DNA of 64,000 bases. It comes from Corynebacterium curieae. GTDB lineage: Bacteria > Actinomycetota > Actinomycetes > Mycobacteriales > Mycobacteriaceae. Position 1 is the first letter of the stretch. Every line of letters begins with the position of its first letter. Positions 50,659-60,616 of the stretch are shown piece after piece. Location of the stretch: assembly GCF_027570035.1 (NCBI RefSeq), contig NZ_JAKMUU010000003.1, positions 124,001 to 188,000 of the forward strand, read 5' to 3'. Below the pieces are notes generated by a model. The model ran no database searches, was not told where the DNA came from, and saw only the letters and a list, made by a program, of their open reading frames with translations. The translations under genes and the position numbers were made by a program.

Positions 50659-51897
50659 ATGAGCACTCGCGCAATTGTACCTGTAAAGCTCTCGCTGACC
50701 GAGGGCGATTTTTATACCCTCTGGGCACCCAAGTGGCGCCAAAATGGCTCCGAGTGGCAGGCCTTTTTGGGCGATGATGAGTCCGTCCTAGCCTTCAACT
50801 CGCCAGCCGAGCTGCTGTGCTTTGTGGAGTCCAGCACCAAGCACGACCTGCTGGACCACCCCCAGTGGGAACAGTTCGCCGACCGCGATGCGGATCGCGT
50901 TACCCCGACTGAGCGGAATGAATATGATCTCATCGGCATGCCGGAAGCCTTGGCCGGTCGCCCGAGCCACCAGAATGTATCCACCGTGGCTCGCAACCTG
51001 GAGATTGCCTCCGCGCTTGCTGACGTCGCCGGTGCAGAGCACACCACCATTTTCTTCGCCTCCCACTCCATCCTGCGCAATGTTTCGCGCGGCGCTGACC
51101 ACTATTCCGGCGAGCAAGGCATGAGCGAGTGGTCCGGCGTGGGCCACGTCATCGCCGGCAACTGGAAGAAGGTCATCGAGGACCTGGATGAGCACGTCCG
51201 CGTGGTCTCCAGCGATGACTTTGATGCGGCCAAGGTCTCCGATGCCAAGGAGCGCATCTCTTCTGCTGCTGCCGCCTCCGCTGCAGCAGCCAAGGAAGCC
51301 GAGGAAAAGCGCAAGGCCGCCGCCGAGGCCGCTGACCCGTACGATAACTCCCCGTGGGCCGCCGCCGGCATCGATCCCATCAAGATCACCGCGCAATCTA
51401 AATCCGTATACACCCTGCGCACCTACCTGGACGGCAAGCCCATTTTCTTGGGCAAGTGGGGCGAGATCTTCACCTTCGATTCCCCGAAGACCCTAGTGCG
51501 CTGGATCATGGACAACGATGACCACGATCTAGCCCGCGTATCCACCTGGGAAGAGGTTGTCGCCGCCGCCAACGCCGGTGAATTGGAAGTACAGGTCCAC
51601 CCGGATAACCAGTACTCGTTCAATGGCATCGTGCGCGACATCGAAAAAGGTCCCGAGGCCGTCGATTCCGATCAGATGGCGCGCTGCTACGAGGTATGCG
51701 CAGATGCCGCCGACTGGGCCGGAGACGATTCCATTAACTCCTACATGCTGGCCAATCCGCGCCTGCAGGACTACTTGGGCTACATGCTCGGCTCCACCGA
51801 GCACGCCGGCTACGTACCGTCCAAGCCATATAACGAGCACGCCGAGTCTTGGAAGGGCTTGGAAGATATGCTCATCAAGCGCTTCTCCAAGTTCTAA
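50659..51897 (+). CDS. Conserved corynebacterial hypothetical protein
   Basis: 412 residues from ATG 50659, preceded at 8 bases by TAGACT (leaderless). No family was recognised. It appears to have two related halves: N-terminal FYTLWAPKWRQNGSEWQAFLGDDESVLAFNSPAELLCFVE and, after an Ala/Glu/Lys coiled-coil-like linker (about 205-230), VYTLRTYLDGKPIFLGKWGEIFTFDSPKTLVRWI. Both then run D-H-D-L and W-E. No signal peptide or membrane helix. Soluble; function unknown. Confidence 0.72.
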   Translation: MSTRAIVPVKLSLTEGDFYTLWAPKWRQNGSEWQAFLGDDESVLAFNSPAELLCFVESSTKHDLLDHPQWEQFADRDADRVTPTERNEYDLIGMPEALAGRPSHQNVSTVARNLEIASALADVAGAEHTTIFFASHSILRNVSRGADHYSGEQGMSEWSGVGHVIAGNWKKVIEDLDEHVRVVSSDDFDAAKVSDAKERISSAAAASAAAAKEAEEKRKAAAEAADPYDNSPWAAAGIDPIKITAQSKSVYTLRTYLDGKPIFLGKWGEIFTFDSPKTLVRWIMDNDDHDLARVSTWEEVVAAANAGELEVQVHPDNQYSFNGIVRDIEKGPEAVDSDQMARCYEVCADAADWAGDDSINSYMLANPRLQDYLGYMLGSTEHAGYVPSKPYNEHAESWKGLEDMLIKRFSKF

Positions 51898-51936
51898 ACC
51901 CGCACGGTTCGCACGGCCCCAGCCGCGCGTGGCATC

Positions 51937-51997
51937 AGCCGCCTCGCCTCTCCTCCCCACTCACAGCAGATGGGAGGAGAAGGAGGGGCGGCTTTGT
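51937..51997. terminator. Hairpin terminator after the hypothetical gene
   Basis: AGCCGCCTCGCCTCTCCTCCC pairs with GGGAGGAGA..AGGGGCGGCT (51937-51993) with small bulges, followed by TTGTG. Confidence 0.65.
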
Positions 51998-52001
51998 GCG
52001 T

Positions 52002-52202
52002 CTAGTCGCTGCTTGCTTCTTGCTCTTGGTGCCGGCTCCGGTCGCGCATGTATTTATCGAAGATCAGCCACACAACAAAGAGGCTGAGTCCAACAATGGA
52101 GCGGCCTAGAGTCCCTATTCCAAAGACCCCACCCAGAATCAGGCCGAGCACAATAAGGCTGTTAAAAGATACGATCCACGACACGTGCGTGTTGTATTTC
52201 AT
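52002..52202 (-). CDS. Small two-helix membrane protein
   Basis: 66 residues with two hydrophobic helices (about 8-30 and 33-49) and a charged tail KYMRDRSRHQEQEASSD. GGGAGG stands 8 bases before ATG 52202. It follows the esterase gene by 26 bases on the same strand. Function unknown. Confidence 0.65.
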   Translation of the reverse strand: MKYNTHVSWIVSFNSLIVLGLILGGVFGIGTLGRSIVGLSLFVVWLIFDKYMRDRSRHQEQEASSD

Positions 52203-52228
52203 CGCGCAACCTCCCTTAGTACGTGACC

Positions 52229-53275
52229 TTAGAGGTGGCGGCGGAGGTGGTCAATGAGGGCGTCGAAAAGCTCACGCGATTGTGGCGCCTTGGGTTTAAT
52301 CTGGTCGAAGCCGTGATAGGCGCCGGCCCACACGTCGAGGGTGGTGTCCACGCCGGCCGCATCGAGGGCTTGGGCAAAGGCCACGGATTCATCGCAGAAA
52401 AGGTCGATGCCACCGACCCCGATCCACGTCGGCGGCAAGCCGGAAAGGTCACTGCGCGTGGCTGGCGAAGCATAGGGCGGCAGGTCGACATCCAAATGGT
52501 CGTTTCCCAAATACATGGACCACGCGCCACGATTCGGCCCAGCCGTCCAAATGAATTGGCCCACCGCACCGGCCTTTTCCGTGGTGCGGTGATCGAGCAT
52601 GGGATAGACCAAGCCGAGCGCGCGAACCGGATGGCCCTCATCAAAGGCACGCTGGACTAGGCCCGCAGCCAGACCGCCGCCGGCGCTATCGCCGGCGACC
52701 GCAATGCGCGAGGTATCCCCGCCCAAAGCCTCGCCGTGCTCTTGTACCCAGCGCAGCGCGGCATAGCACTCATCGTGATCCGCGGGGAATGGTTCCTGGG
52801 TGGATTTGTGGTAGCGCGGGGCTACCACGATGGCGCCCAGCTCGGCCGCCAAGCGAGCATTTTGCGGATCGTACATGGCAGGCCCACCGATAAGATGGCC
52901 GCCACCGTGCGTCCATACCACCATGGGACGCAGCCGGGACTCGGACTCAGCCGCGCTCGCAGTAGGAGCGACCCCACCGCTCGGGGTGAGCACGCGGGCG
53001 CTAAAAGTGCGCCCTTCGAAGGATGTAGAAAACTCCGCGATGTCTACCGCGTGCCGGATCGGACGCGAAAAGTCGATGGTGGCGAAGAAGCGGCTGGCGC
53101 GGGCAAAGGTGGCGTCGGGAAGCAGGTGCATGGGCAGGTATAAAATCGGGCTTCGCAGCCCCGGAGCTACCTGGCGCAGGTACGGCCGGCGGCTTAAGGC
53201 ATAGGCCGCCGCGCCCACAGCCCCAGCACCACCCGCCAGCGCGGCGGCAACCTTAAAGCTTCGCGAAATGCGCAT
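52229..53275 (-). CDS. Alpha/beta hydrolase, hormone-sensitive-lipase-like esterase
   Basis: 348 residues. The oxyanion motif HGGGHLIGG (about 121-129) and the nucleophile elbow GDSAGGGLAAGL (about 193-204) identify the HSL (type IV) esterase family; the acid and His lie in DLFCDES and AYHGFDQ near the C-terminus. An N-terminal hydrophobic segment (VAAALAGGAGAVGAAAYAL) suggests membrane anchoring or a signal. Stop of the upstream DJ-1 gene adjoins its ATG 53275. Substrate unknown, possibly lipid or short-chain esters. Confidence 0.86.
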   Translation of the reverse strand: MRISRSFKVAAALAGGAGAVGAAAYALSRRPYLRQVAPGLRSPILYLPMHLLPDATFARASRFFATIDFSRPIRHAVDIAEFSTSFEGRTFSARVLTPSGGVAPTASAAESESRLRPMVVWTHGGGHLIGGPAMYDPQNARLAAELGAIVVAPRYHKSTQEPFPADHDECYAALRWVQEHGEALGGDTSRIAVAGDSAGGGLAAGLVQRAFDEGHPVRALGLVYPMLDHRTTEKAGAVGQFIWTAGPNRGAWSMYLGNDHLDVDLPPYASPATRSDLSGLPPTWIGVGGIDLFCDESVAFAQALDAAGVDTTLDVWAGAYHGFDQIKPKAPQSRELFDALIDHLRRHL

Positions 53276-53953
53276 TTAGAAATCGCGCAGAATGCGCTGT
53301 GCCAGCGGCTCAGAAGAGGCGGGGTTCTGGCCGGTGTAGAGGTTGCGGTCCACGATGACATTCGGGGACATGGCGTCGGTTTCTTGATAGTCCGCGCCGA
53401 GCTCGCGCAGGCGAGTCTCCAAGGCCCACTTAGCGGCGGCAACCATCTCCTCGCCTTCCTCGGCATTGCTAAAGGCGGTCATCTTGTAGCCCTTGAACGG
53501 CCAATTCTCGTTATCTAATGCCAATAGCGCGGCCGGGGCGTGGCAAACGAGGCCGAGCGCCCGGCCGGAATCCATACGCGCTTGAATTAGCTTGGCAGAA
53601 TCCTGATCGTAGGCAAGATCCTCCATCGGCCCGTGGCCTCCTGGGTAGAAGATGAGGTCATAATCCGCCTCATCGACCTCGGCCAAGTTCATCGGGTTCT
53701 CTAGCGCCACGCCCAACTCCGCCAAGTAATTTTCCTGCGCCATGCGCACATTATCGGGCAGTACCTCAAGGCTGTACTCATCTACCACGGGAGCCTTTGC
53801 TCCGGGGGTGGCGAAGTGGATATCCCAGCCTGCGCCCTGGAAGGCGCGGTGCGGTGCAATAAGCTCCTCGGCCCAATAGCCGGTAGGGCGCTTAGTGCCA
53901 TCGGCCAGTGTCCATTCCTCAGCAGCGGTAACAACAAAAAGTACGGAAGGCAT
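53276..53953 (-). CDS. DJ-1/PfpI family protein (Hsp31-like)
   Basis: 225 residues. Family marks: VLFVVTAAEEW, TGYWAEELIAPHRAF, FATPGAKAPVVDEYS, IFYPGGHGPMEDLAYD (about 97-112) and the nucleophile elbow LGLVCHAPAALLAL with Cys near 136. The Hsp31/glyoxalase III type of the superfamily is the best fit. AAAGGAG precedes ATG 53953. It starts 11 bases after the adenosine-deaminase-like gene ends, and the esterase follows with no gap, suggesting an operon. Confidence 0.88.
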   Translation of the reverse strand: MPSVLFVVTAAEEWTLADGTKRPTGYWAEELIAPHRAFQGAGWDIHFATPGAKAPVVDEYSLEVLPDNVRMAQENYLAELGVALENPMNLAEVDEADYDLIFYPGGHGPMEDLAYDQDSAKLIQARMDSGRALGLVCHAPAALLALDNENWPFKGYKMTAFSNAEEGEEMVAAAKWALETRLRELGADYQETDAMSPNVIVDRNLYTGQNPASSEPLAQRILRDF

Positions 53954-53964
53954 GTAATTCTCCT

Positions 53965-54855
53965 TTAGTCAGTAGTTTCTTCAGCGGCGTCTGCCAAAGA
54001 CTCTTCAGTGTCTGGGCCTGCCAGCTCGGGGTCTGAAAGTTCCTCGTATGCTGGCAGGATAACCGTTTCTAGTAGATGCTGCCGTGATTCCTGGTCAGCG
54101 AAGGAATTTTCTACCGCCTTGACGGTGAGATCGAAAAACTCCTCGAGGCCATAGCCAAAGGCCTCACTTAGGGCAAGAAACTGGTTTGTCAGCGTGGTCT
54201 CGCCCGAGGAGATGGCGCAGGTAAAGCCCAGCTGCTGCAGCAGCGGCAGCGGATGGTCATTTAGGTCCTCGGACTCCTCCAGCGGAGTAAAGACAAGTGG
54301 GATGTGGCGATCGCGGATGAATCCAGATGCCTTGCCCGGCAGAATGCCATCGATATTTGCAGTGAAATCATCGATCATATTGATTGGGTGGATGAGACGA
54401 TTCACCCCAGCCTGGGCGGCGCGCTCCACCTCTGCGAAGTCCTCTCCCACCAGGATCTGGGTGGGCAGGAAATCTGCGCGGAAGTCCGCGGCCGCTCCCA
54501 CTTGGCCCTGCGGCAGGCTATAGCCCACCACTGGGGCGTCGGCGGAAACTGCGGTCTCGGCAGCAGTACCAGCGAGGACGATGCGAGCGTCAAGGGAAGG
54601 AATGCGGGCGGCTGCAGCAGCGTCGGCAAGCGTGGCGGCGTCCACGTCGAACTTTGCCGGGTCTAAGTGCAGTTCCGCGTAGACCACGCCGTCGGCTGCC
54701 AGAGCCTCATAGCGCTTGCGAATAGTTGCCGTTAGATCCTCCGGCGCGGTGGCCGTGGAAGAAATAGTCTCAAAGAGCGAGACCTTGGGAAGCTTGGCCA
54801 CCACATCGGCGGCGGAGTCCTTGTTTTCGGGGCTAATCAATGGCGCGTCATGCAT
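53965..54855 (-). CDS. Adenosine-deaminase-like protein lacking the zinc and catalytic residues
   Basis: 296 residues with the overall course of adenosine deaminase: LPKVSLFETISS in place of LPKxELHxHLxG, VVYAELHLDPAKF for YAELRxxP, LIHPINMIDD for RIGHGxxxxxD, PLVFTPLEESEDLNDHPL for PLExCPxSNxxxxxxxHPL, SSGETTLTN for the NTDDPxxxxTxL segment, and FFDLTVKAVENSFADQESRQHLL for the C-terminal helix. Zn ligands (HxH, distal His, Asp) and catalytic Glu/His are missing, so it is probably a pseudoenzyme. ATG 54855 chosen because TACGAT lies 7 bases upstream. Acidic C-terminal tail. Confidence 0.78.
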   Translation of the reverse strand: MHDAPLISPENKDSAADVVAKLPKVSLFETISSTATAPEDLTATIRKRYEALAADGVVYAELHLDPAKFDVDAATLADAAAAARIPSLDARIVLAGTAAETAVSADAPVVGYSLPQGQVGAAADFRADFLPTQILVGEDFAEVERAAQAGVNRLIHPINMIDDFTANIDGILPGKASGFIRDRHIPLVFTPLEESEDLNDHPLPLLQQLGFTCAISSGETTLTNQFLALSEAFGYGLEEFFDLTVKAVENSFADQESRQHLLETVILPAYEELSDPELAGPDTEESLADAAEETTD

Positions 54856-54894
54856 GCGTCCCATCGTAGGCACGGGCCTAAGATGTGTCATGTC

Positions 54895-56079
54895 ATGAAA
54901 AGAATTCTCGCTTGTTCACTCGCCGCCGCGCTGGCGAGCGGCCCGCCGCTAGCACTGGCGGAAACGCCGACCGCTCCCACCACCACGCGCACCGCCGCGC
55001 CGGATACCGATAAATGCCCGCACTCCGAACGCCCGGAAAAGGCGACCACCACCTCGGAGCGCCTCGCGCCCGGTCAGGCCTCCCCCACCCCGTTGCCGCC
55101 GGTGGACAGCGATGAGCCCTGCGGCACCACCCTGCCGGAAGGATTCAAAGTGGATAAGGATGTGGTTGCCGCAGCCTGGATGGTCTCCGATATCGACACC
55201 GGCGAGATCGTCGCGATGAAGGACCCTAATGGCCGGTACCGGCCGGCCTCCATCATTAAGGCGCTGCTAGCGCTCGTGGTCATCGACGAGTTGGACCTGC
55301 ACAAGAAGGTGGAAGTAAGCGAAGAATCGGTGCAAATCGATGGTTCCGCGGTGGGCATTGGCCCCGGCGGCGATTACACAGTGGAACAGCTTTTGCAGGG
55401 CCTGCTCATGGCTTCTGGCAACGATGCTGCGCATGCGCTGGCGCAGGAAATGGGCGGCGACGAGGCCACTTTGCGCAAGGTTAACGAGAAGGCGGCCGAA
55501 ATCGGTACGAATTCCACTTACGCGGCCAGCTACTCCGGACTCGATGCCCCCGGCATGTCTACCTCGGCCGAGGATATTTCCCGTATTTACCGCGCGGCCT
55601 TCCATAACCCGACCTTCGCGCGCATTGTGGATACGGAGTCCGTGGATTTTCCCGGCTGGGGCGACTTTGATGGCTACCAGTTAGGCAACGATAACGGGCT
55701 CTTTCTCAACGACCCGGACGGTATTGGCGGCAAGACGGGTTTTACCGATGATGCGCACCATACCTTTGTCGGCGCGCTCGACCGCCACGGCCGCCGGTTG
55801 CAGGCGGTCTTACTCGATACCACCGTGGAGCACGGCCCGCGCGCGTGGGAGCAGGCCCAAAAGCTATTGCACGAAGCCTACAAGGTTCCCCCTGGTAGCG
55901 GCGTAGGAAATTTGCTTGCCGACGCCACCTCCCCAGCAGCAACACCGGAGCCCGATTCTCAGACACAGTCCGTGAATTCCTCCTTGGCCGGGGTGCAGGG
56001 TTGGCTCGGCTGGGTTATCGCCGGCGCCGTGGTGCTGCTGGCTATGTGCGTGGGTGCCTTTTCACTACTTCGGCGTTAG
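54895..56079 (+). CDS. dacB: D-alanyl-D-alanine carboxypeptidase, membrane-anchored
   Basis: 394-residue low-molecular-mass penicillin-binding protein (S11 family) trimming stem peptides. Signal peptide MKRILACSLAAALASGPPLALA, a Thr/Pro-rich linker, then the SxxK motif in PASIIKALLAL (Ser near 118), SGNDAAHAL (near 173) and GGKTGFTD (near 281). A C-terminal hydrophobic helix (about 366-390) anchors it. Its last 38 bases overlap the convergent RDD gene. ATG 54895 follows TAAGAT at 10 bases. Confidence 0.88.
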   Translation: MKRILACSLAAALASGPPLALAETPTAPTTTRTAAPDTDKCPHSERPEKATTTSERLAPGQASPTPLPPVDSDEPCGTTLPEGFKVDKDVVAAAWMVSDIDTGEIVAMKDPNGRYRPASIIKALLALVVIDELDLHKKVEVSEESVQIDGSAVGIGPGGDYTVEQLLQGLLMASGNDAAHALAQEMGGDEATLRKVNEKAAEIGTNSTYAASYSGLDAPGMSTSAEDISRIYRAAFHNPTFARIVDTESVDFPGWGDFDGYQLGNDNGLFLNDPDGIGGKTGFTDDAHHTFVGALDRHGRRLQAVLLDTTVEHGPRAWEQAQKLLHEAYKVPPGSGVGNLLADATSPAATPEPDSQTQSVNSSLAGVQGWLGWVIAGAVVLLAMCVGAFSLLRR

Positions 56080-56980
56080 CCCACTCATCATGGGTGCCGC
56101 GCCGGTTATTCTTCCCCGAAATGGTGCAGGCATGCACACCGGCGCCCACCCAACTAGCCAAAGTACCGGGCCCAGGCACGATATTTACCAAGCGCCACCA
56201 CTGGCGCTTAGCAGACTGGGACAGGGTGAGCCGCTCTTTGGTGTCGACATCGCGCACCGTGTAGCCCATGAGCAGCTTGGCCGGGCTGGCGCCGAGCCAA
56301 CACTCGGTGCCCAAGACGTAAAGCAGCATAATGATGCCACCGCCAATGAACGTCGAAAGCTCATCCACGCCGCCAGAAAGCAACGCGCCGCCGAAACTAC
56401 CGCTGATAAGTAAGAAAAAGAACAGATCTAAAATCGCCATGCCGATGCGCGCATCTTGACCAGCGCGCTGACTAATTTCAGGCGCTGGTTGTTGTACCAA
56501 CGGCGCGGGGACAGCCGCGTTCGCCGCCGCTGCTGCTGGTGGGAACGGATTGGGCTGAGGGGCGAAGGGATTGCGCGAATACGGTGACCCATAGGGGCTC
56601 GCGGTCTGCGCAAATCGCGGTTCCTGCTGAGCGTGACGCCCCGGCCCGGCCGCCTGACCGGGTTGAAAGGACTGAGCTTGCTGCTGGGCCTGCTGTGGCC
56701 GCGGGTCCCACTGCCCTACTGCGCCCAGCTGCCCTAGGTCTCCCCAGGTGGGGCGCATTCCCGCCGCGCACGCCTTATCGTATTCCGCCCGCTTTGCAGC
56801 AGAGCCCAAGACGCTGGCAGCGATGCGCAGCTGCGCGCGCCGCGGCTCCTCGGCGTCTTGGCCTTGCTGCTGGAGCAGCAAATCCTTGGACTCCAACAAA
56901 ACTAAAAGCTCGTGCTCGCCATCGCGGCGATCTAGTCCCCATTCCTCATAAAGATTCGGTGCGATGTCATTGGCGTTCAT
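56042..56980 (-). CDS. RDD-family membrane protein with disordered N-terminal half
   Basis: 312 residues. The N-terminal 70 residues (NLYEEWGLDRRDGEHELLVLLESKDLLLQQQG, then LGSAAKRAEYDKA) resemble a short helical adaptor; next a Gln/Pro/Ala-rich stretch (about 90-170). The RDD domain follows: RAGQDARIGMAILDLFFFLLI, then ECWLGASPAKLLMGYTVRDVD and RLVNIVPGPGTLASWVGAG, with two or three helices. ATG 56980 has TAAGAT 8 bases upstream (leaderless). The 3' end overlaps dacB. Function unknown. Confidence 0.76.
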   Translation of the reverse strand: MNANDIAPNLYEEWGLDRRDGEHELLVLLESKDLLLQQQGQDAEEPRRAQLRIAASVLGSAAKRAEYDKACAAGMRPTWGDLGQLGAVGQWDPRPQQAQQQAQSFQPGQAAGPGRHAQQEPRFAQTASPYGSPYSRNPFAPQPNPFPPAAAAANAAVPAPLVQQPAPEISQRAGQDARIGMAILDLFFFLLISGSFGGALLSGGVDELSTFIGGGIIMLLYVLGTECWLGASPAKLLMGYTVRDVDTKERLTLSQSAKRQWWRLVNIVPGPGTLASWVGAGVHACTISGKNNRRGTHDEWANAEVVKRHPRT

Positions 56981-57036
56981 AATGCTCTATCTTAAAGCCC
57001 ACCGGCAGCGGCGACCTCACCCCTAAGGAGGAGATT

Positions 57037-58116
57037 TTACTTTCGCCGCAACAGACTCCACGCGCCCACGACCGCGGCACCCACAGCGGCACCAACGCCG
57101 AAGGTCGCACCTGCAGGCGCGCCTTCTTTGACCTCGTTGCGGACGCGAATAACGGCCGGCTCTGGGACCGGCGGATGAGCGTACTTCAGGGACTCCTTGG
57201 TAGTGGCGGTCCACGCGGAGATATATAGCACCACGCGCCAAATCAGGTACATGACCACCATGAGCACGATGACCGGGCCAAAGACCGCGCCAGCCGGGCT
57301 ACTGGTAGCAGAAGACATAATGAGCGTAGAAAGCTGCTTGAGCACCTCAAAGGCTACGGCGCCAATGGCCGCGCCGATAAGGCCAGACTTCTTCGGCACC
57401 TTGGTGCGCGGCAGGATCATAATGAGCCACCACATGACGATGAAGTTAGCCACAAGTCCGATAAACAGCACTGCAAAGAATAGGACATAGCTCATTCCTG
57501 GGAAGGAATCGATGCCTACCCACTCAAAAATCTTTTGAGTAAGGCCTGAGGAACCGGCGGCGGTCACACCAAAGGCAATGAGGAAGGCCACGATAAGGCC
57601 GATGAGGCCCATCAAGTCAGAAAGCTTCTTCTTCAGGAAGGAACCGCCCTCGGTGGCGTCGATACCCCACATCGCCGAAATGCCGATGCGCAGGTTATTC
57701 ATCCAGCCCAAGCCGGACCACAAAGTGGTCAAACCACCGATGCCGAACATGGCGCCGCGTTGGTCAATGGCGGTATCCAAGATCTCATTGACCGTATCTC
57801 CCATATCACCATCGATAGAACTGGTGATCTGGGACTGCAAATCATTGAGCAAGTCTTCGCGGTTAGCCAAGACGGCGGCAACGGTAGCCACGATGAGCAT
57901 GGCTAGCGGGAAGATGGACAACACAGAATAGTAGGTAATGCCGGCGGCAAATTGGTTGCCGCCTTCCGCACTATAGCGCTCCTGCATGCGCATCAGGTGG
58001 TCAACAAAACCTGACTTCTCGCGAACCTTATCTACCGCACCCGGTTCATCGGCATTAGCGCGCTCAATGCCGTAGTGGTCCGTCTTCTTCGAGGAGGATT
58101 GCGTGGTGGTTGGCAC
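57037..58116 (-). CDS. YihY/UPF0761 family membrane protein
   Basis: 359 residues. Core features of the family: DHLMRMQERYSAEGGNQFAAGITYYSVLSIFPLAMLIVA (about 36-75), GLGWMNNLRIGISAMWGI, and five or six hydrophobic helices, ending in a Gly/Ala-rich basic tail. GTG 58116 is preceded by AAGAAGGGA. Its role is unsettled (once misnamed ribonuclease BN). It stands alone, 132 bases after the trpS end. Confidence 0.83.
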   Translation of the reverse strand: MPTTTQSSSKKTDHYGIERANADEPGAVDKVREKSGFVDHLMRMQERYSAEGGNQFAAGITYYSVLSIFPLAMLIVATVAAVLANREDLLNDLQSQITSSIDGDMGDTVNEILDTAIDQRGAMFGIGGLTTLWSGLGWMNNLRIGISAMWGIDATEGGSFLKKKLSDLMGLIGLIVAFLIAFGVTAAGSSGLTQKIFEWVGIDSFPGMSYVLFFAVLFIGLVANFIVMWWLIMILPRTKVPKKSGLIGAAIGAVAFEVLKQLSTLIMSSATSSPAGAVFGPVIVLMVVMYLIWRVVLYISAWTATTKESLKYAHPPVPEPAVIRVRNEVKEGAPAGATFGVGAAVGAAVVGAWSLLRRK

Positions 58117-58207
58117 GTGCTTCCCTTCTTGCTCACACAGTTTTCATCCCATTAAGAGTAACTGGCACAGGCACACTTGTCCCTTTGTGGGGTGGGATAC
58201 GGGGGAA

Positions 58208-58242
58208 GAAAACGGCGCCCAGCGATCAAGCCGCTGGGCGAA
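58208..58242 (-). terminator. Intrinsic terminator of trpS
   Basis: CGCCCAGCG (58216-58224) pairs perfectly with CGCTGGGCG (58232-58240); on the minus strand CCGTTTTC follows. Confidence 0.88.
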
Positions 58243-58248
58243 AGGTGC

Positions 58249-59280
<1,032 letters not shown>

Positions 59281-59345
59281 TTATCCTACCCCCTAGGCTC
59301 GGTGCGCGGTTGACCTCCTTGCCTTAGGCGCCGCACTTTCGGATC

Positions 59346-59375
59346 GAAAAAATCCCCTACCCGTAGGGCAGGGGA
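59346..59375 (-). terminator. Intrinsic terminator after the small membrane gene
   Basis: CCCCTACCC (59354-59362) pairs with GGGCAGGGG, and the minus strand continues ATTTTTT (59353-59347). Ends the gene at 59390. Confidence 0.88.
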
Positions 59376-59389
59376 AACGGCGCAAGACC

Positions 59390-59581
59390 TTAAATCTTGC
59401 GGGAGGTGGGGCTAACAACATCCATAAAGATGGCAAAGCCCGCAACCATCAGCGCGCCGCCCACGCCCATCAGCACGATGGGGCCGAGGAAAGCGAAGGA
59501 CGGACCAACAACGGTCCACCACCAGATGCTCAGGCCGAGGATTACAGCGCCGAGGACGAAAGAAATAATTGCGCGAGCCAT
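59390..59581 (-). CDS. Small two-helix membrane protein
   Basis: 63 residues: MARAIISFVLGAVILGLSIWWWTVV then a Gly-rich second helix (about 31-51) and tail VVSPTSRKI. GGAGAAAG lies 6 bases before the ATG. It has its own terminator. Not recognised as a named family. Confidence 0.65.
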   Translation of the reverse strand: MARAIISFVLGAVILGLSIWWWTVVGPSFAFLGPIVLMGVGGALMVAGFAIFMDVVSPTSRKI

Positions 59582-59632
59582 GAACTTTCTCCGTTGCAGA
59601 TTACTGAATTTTTTGACCTACCTATACTAGCA

Positions 59633-60616
59633 CTACTGCTTGTGCTTGGGGGCTTTACGCTTGCCGACATCCCCCTTATTAAAGCTCCACTGCTGCTCCA
59701 CGTCTACTCCCCTCGCCCCTGGCGAGTGCCGGCCACTCGGCCGGGTAATCGACTGCCGCTTCGGGCGACGCGCGATGCGATTGCTCGATATATCGCCGTA
59801 GTCGGTGCCCTCCGCCGCGGTAGAAAACGCTCGCGTCTTGTTCTTAAACGTGCGCCCCAGTGGACGGCTCAGCGGCCGGGTCAGCGGGCGCGTGATGGGG
59901 CTGGCATACCGCGTGGCCGCGCCCGCCTTGCGCTTGGCCTTGCGGGCGCCATCGCGCACGATGCGCGCGGACAAACGCAGGCGCGGATCCATCTGCTGCT
60001 CGGCATCGCGATACTCAAAGACGGGCAATCCCTTCTTGAAGTAGATCGCGGCCAAGCGGGCGATGAAACACACGGAGGCAGTGATGATCGCGGCCGGTTC
60101 CTCGGCTAGACCGCCGTGGTAGAGCGCCATAAATAGCGCCGCGGCGAGCACCGAAATAGCGGCGTAAAACTCGCCAGAAAAGACCAGCGGGATGCGATCC
60201 GAAAGCAGGTCACGCAGCACACCGCCAAAGACGCCAGAAATCACTGCGGAGACCGAGGCAATAATGAACCCGTGCCCCAGGTGGACCGCGATTTGGGTGC
60301 CAAGTACCGAAAAGACCGCGAGGCCCAGCGCATCCAGGATGAGGAAGAGGTGGCGGAAATAGTGCATGAGGAAGGACATGCCCACCGTCACCACGGCTGC
60401 CACGATGACGATTACCAAGTAGATGGGGTGTTCTACCCAGGTAAATGGAGGATCGTCGAGGATCATATCGCGCACAGTGCCACCGCCCAGCGCCGTCATG
60501 GAGGCGATCATGGTAACGCCAAAAAGATCGAGCTTTTGGCGCCCGGCGGACAATGCAGCGGTCATGGACTCGGCGGTAATGCCGACTACGTAGAGGACGC
60601 TAAATAGCGGCGTCAT
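59633..60616 (-). CDS. TRIC/UPF0126 channel-like protein with basic C-terminal tail
   Basis: 327 residues from ATG 60616, which overlaps the xthA stop (TGATG). The N-terminal 205 residues have seven hydrophobic helices and the duplicated UPF0126/TRIC signature: ALGGGTVRDMILD in the first half (about 42-54) and SGVFGGVLRDLLSDRIP in the second (about 124-140). Bacterial TRIC homologues conduct monovalent cations. The last 120 residues are a very basic extension including TRPLTRPLSRPLGR (near 255-268), absent from most family members and possibly nucleic-acid or membrane binding. Confidence 0.83.
   Translation of the reverse strand: MTPLFSVLYVVGITAESMTAALSAGRQKLDLFGVTMIASMTALGGGTVRDMILDDPPFTWVEHPIYLVIVIVAAVVTVGMSFLMHYFRHLFLILDALGLAVFSVLGTQIAVHLGHGFIIASVSAVISGVFGGVLRDLLSDRIPLVFSGEFYAAISVLAAALFMALYHGGLAEEPAAIITASVCFIARLAAIYFKKGLPVFEYRDAEQQMDPRLRLSARIVRDGARKAKRKAGAATRYASPITRPLTRPLSRPLGRTFKNKTRAFSTAAEGTDYGDISSNRIARRPKRQSITRPSGRHSPGARGVDVEQQWSFNKGDVGKRKAPKHKQ

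Noticed and set aside
56042-56079. Misplaced ends for dacB and the RDD gene because of their overlap
   Set aside because: Both frames are continuous and family-like up to the overlap; a 38-base convergent overlap is acceptable, as for aldC and the PH-domain gene (13317-13339).
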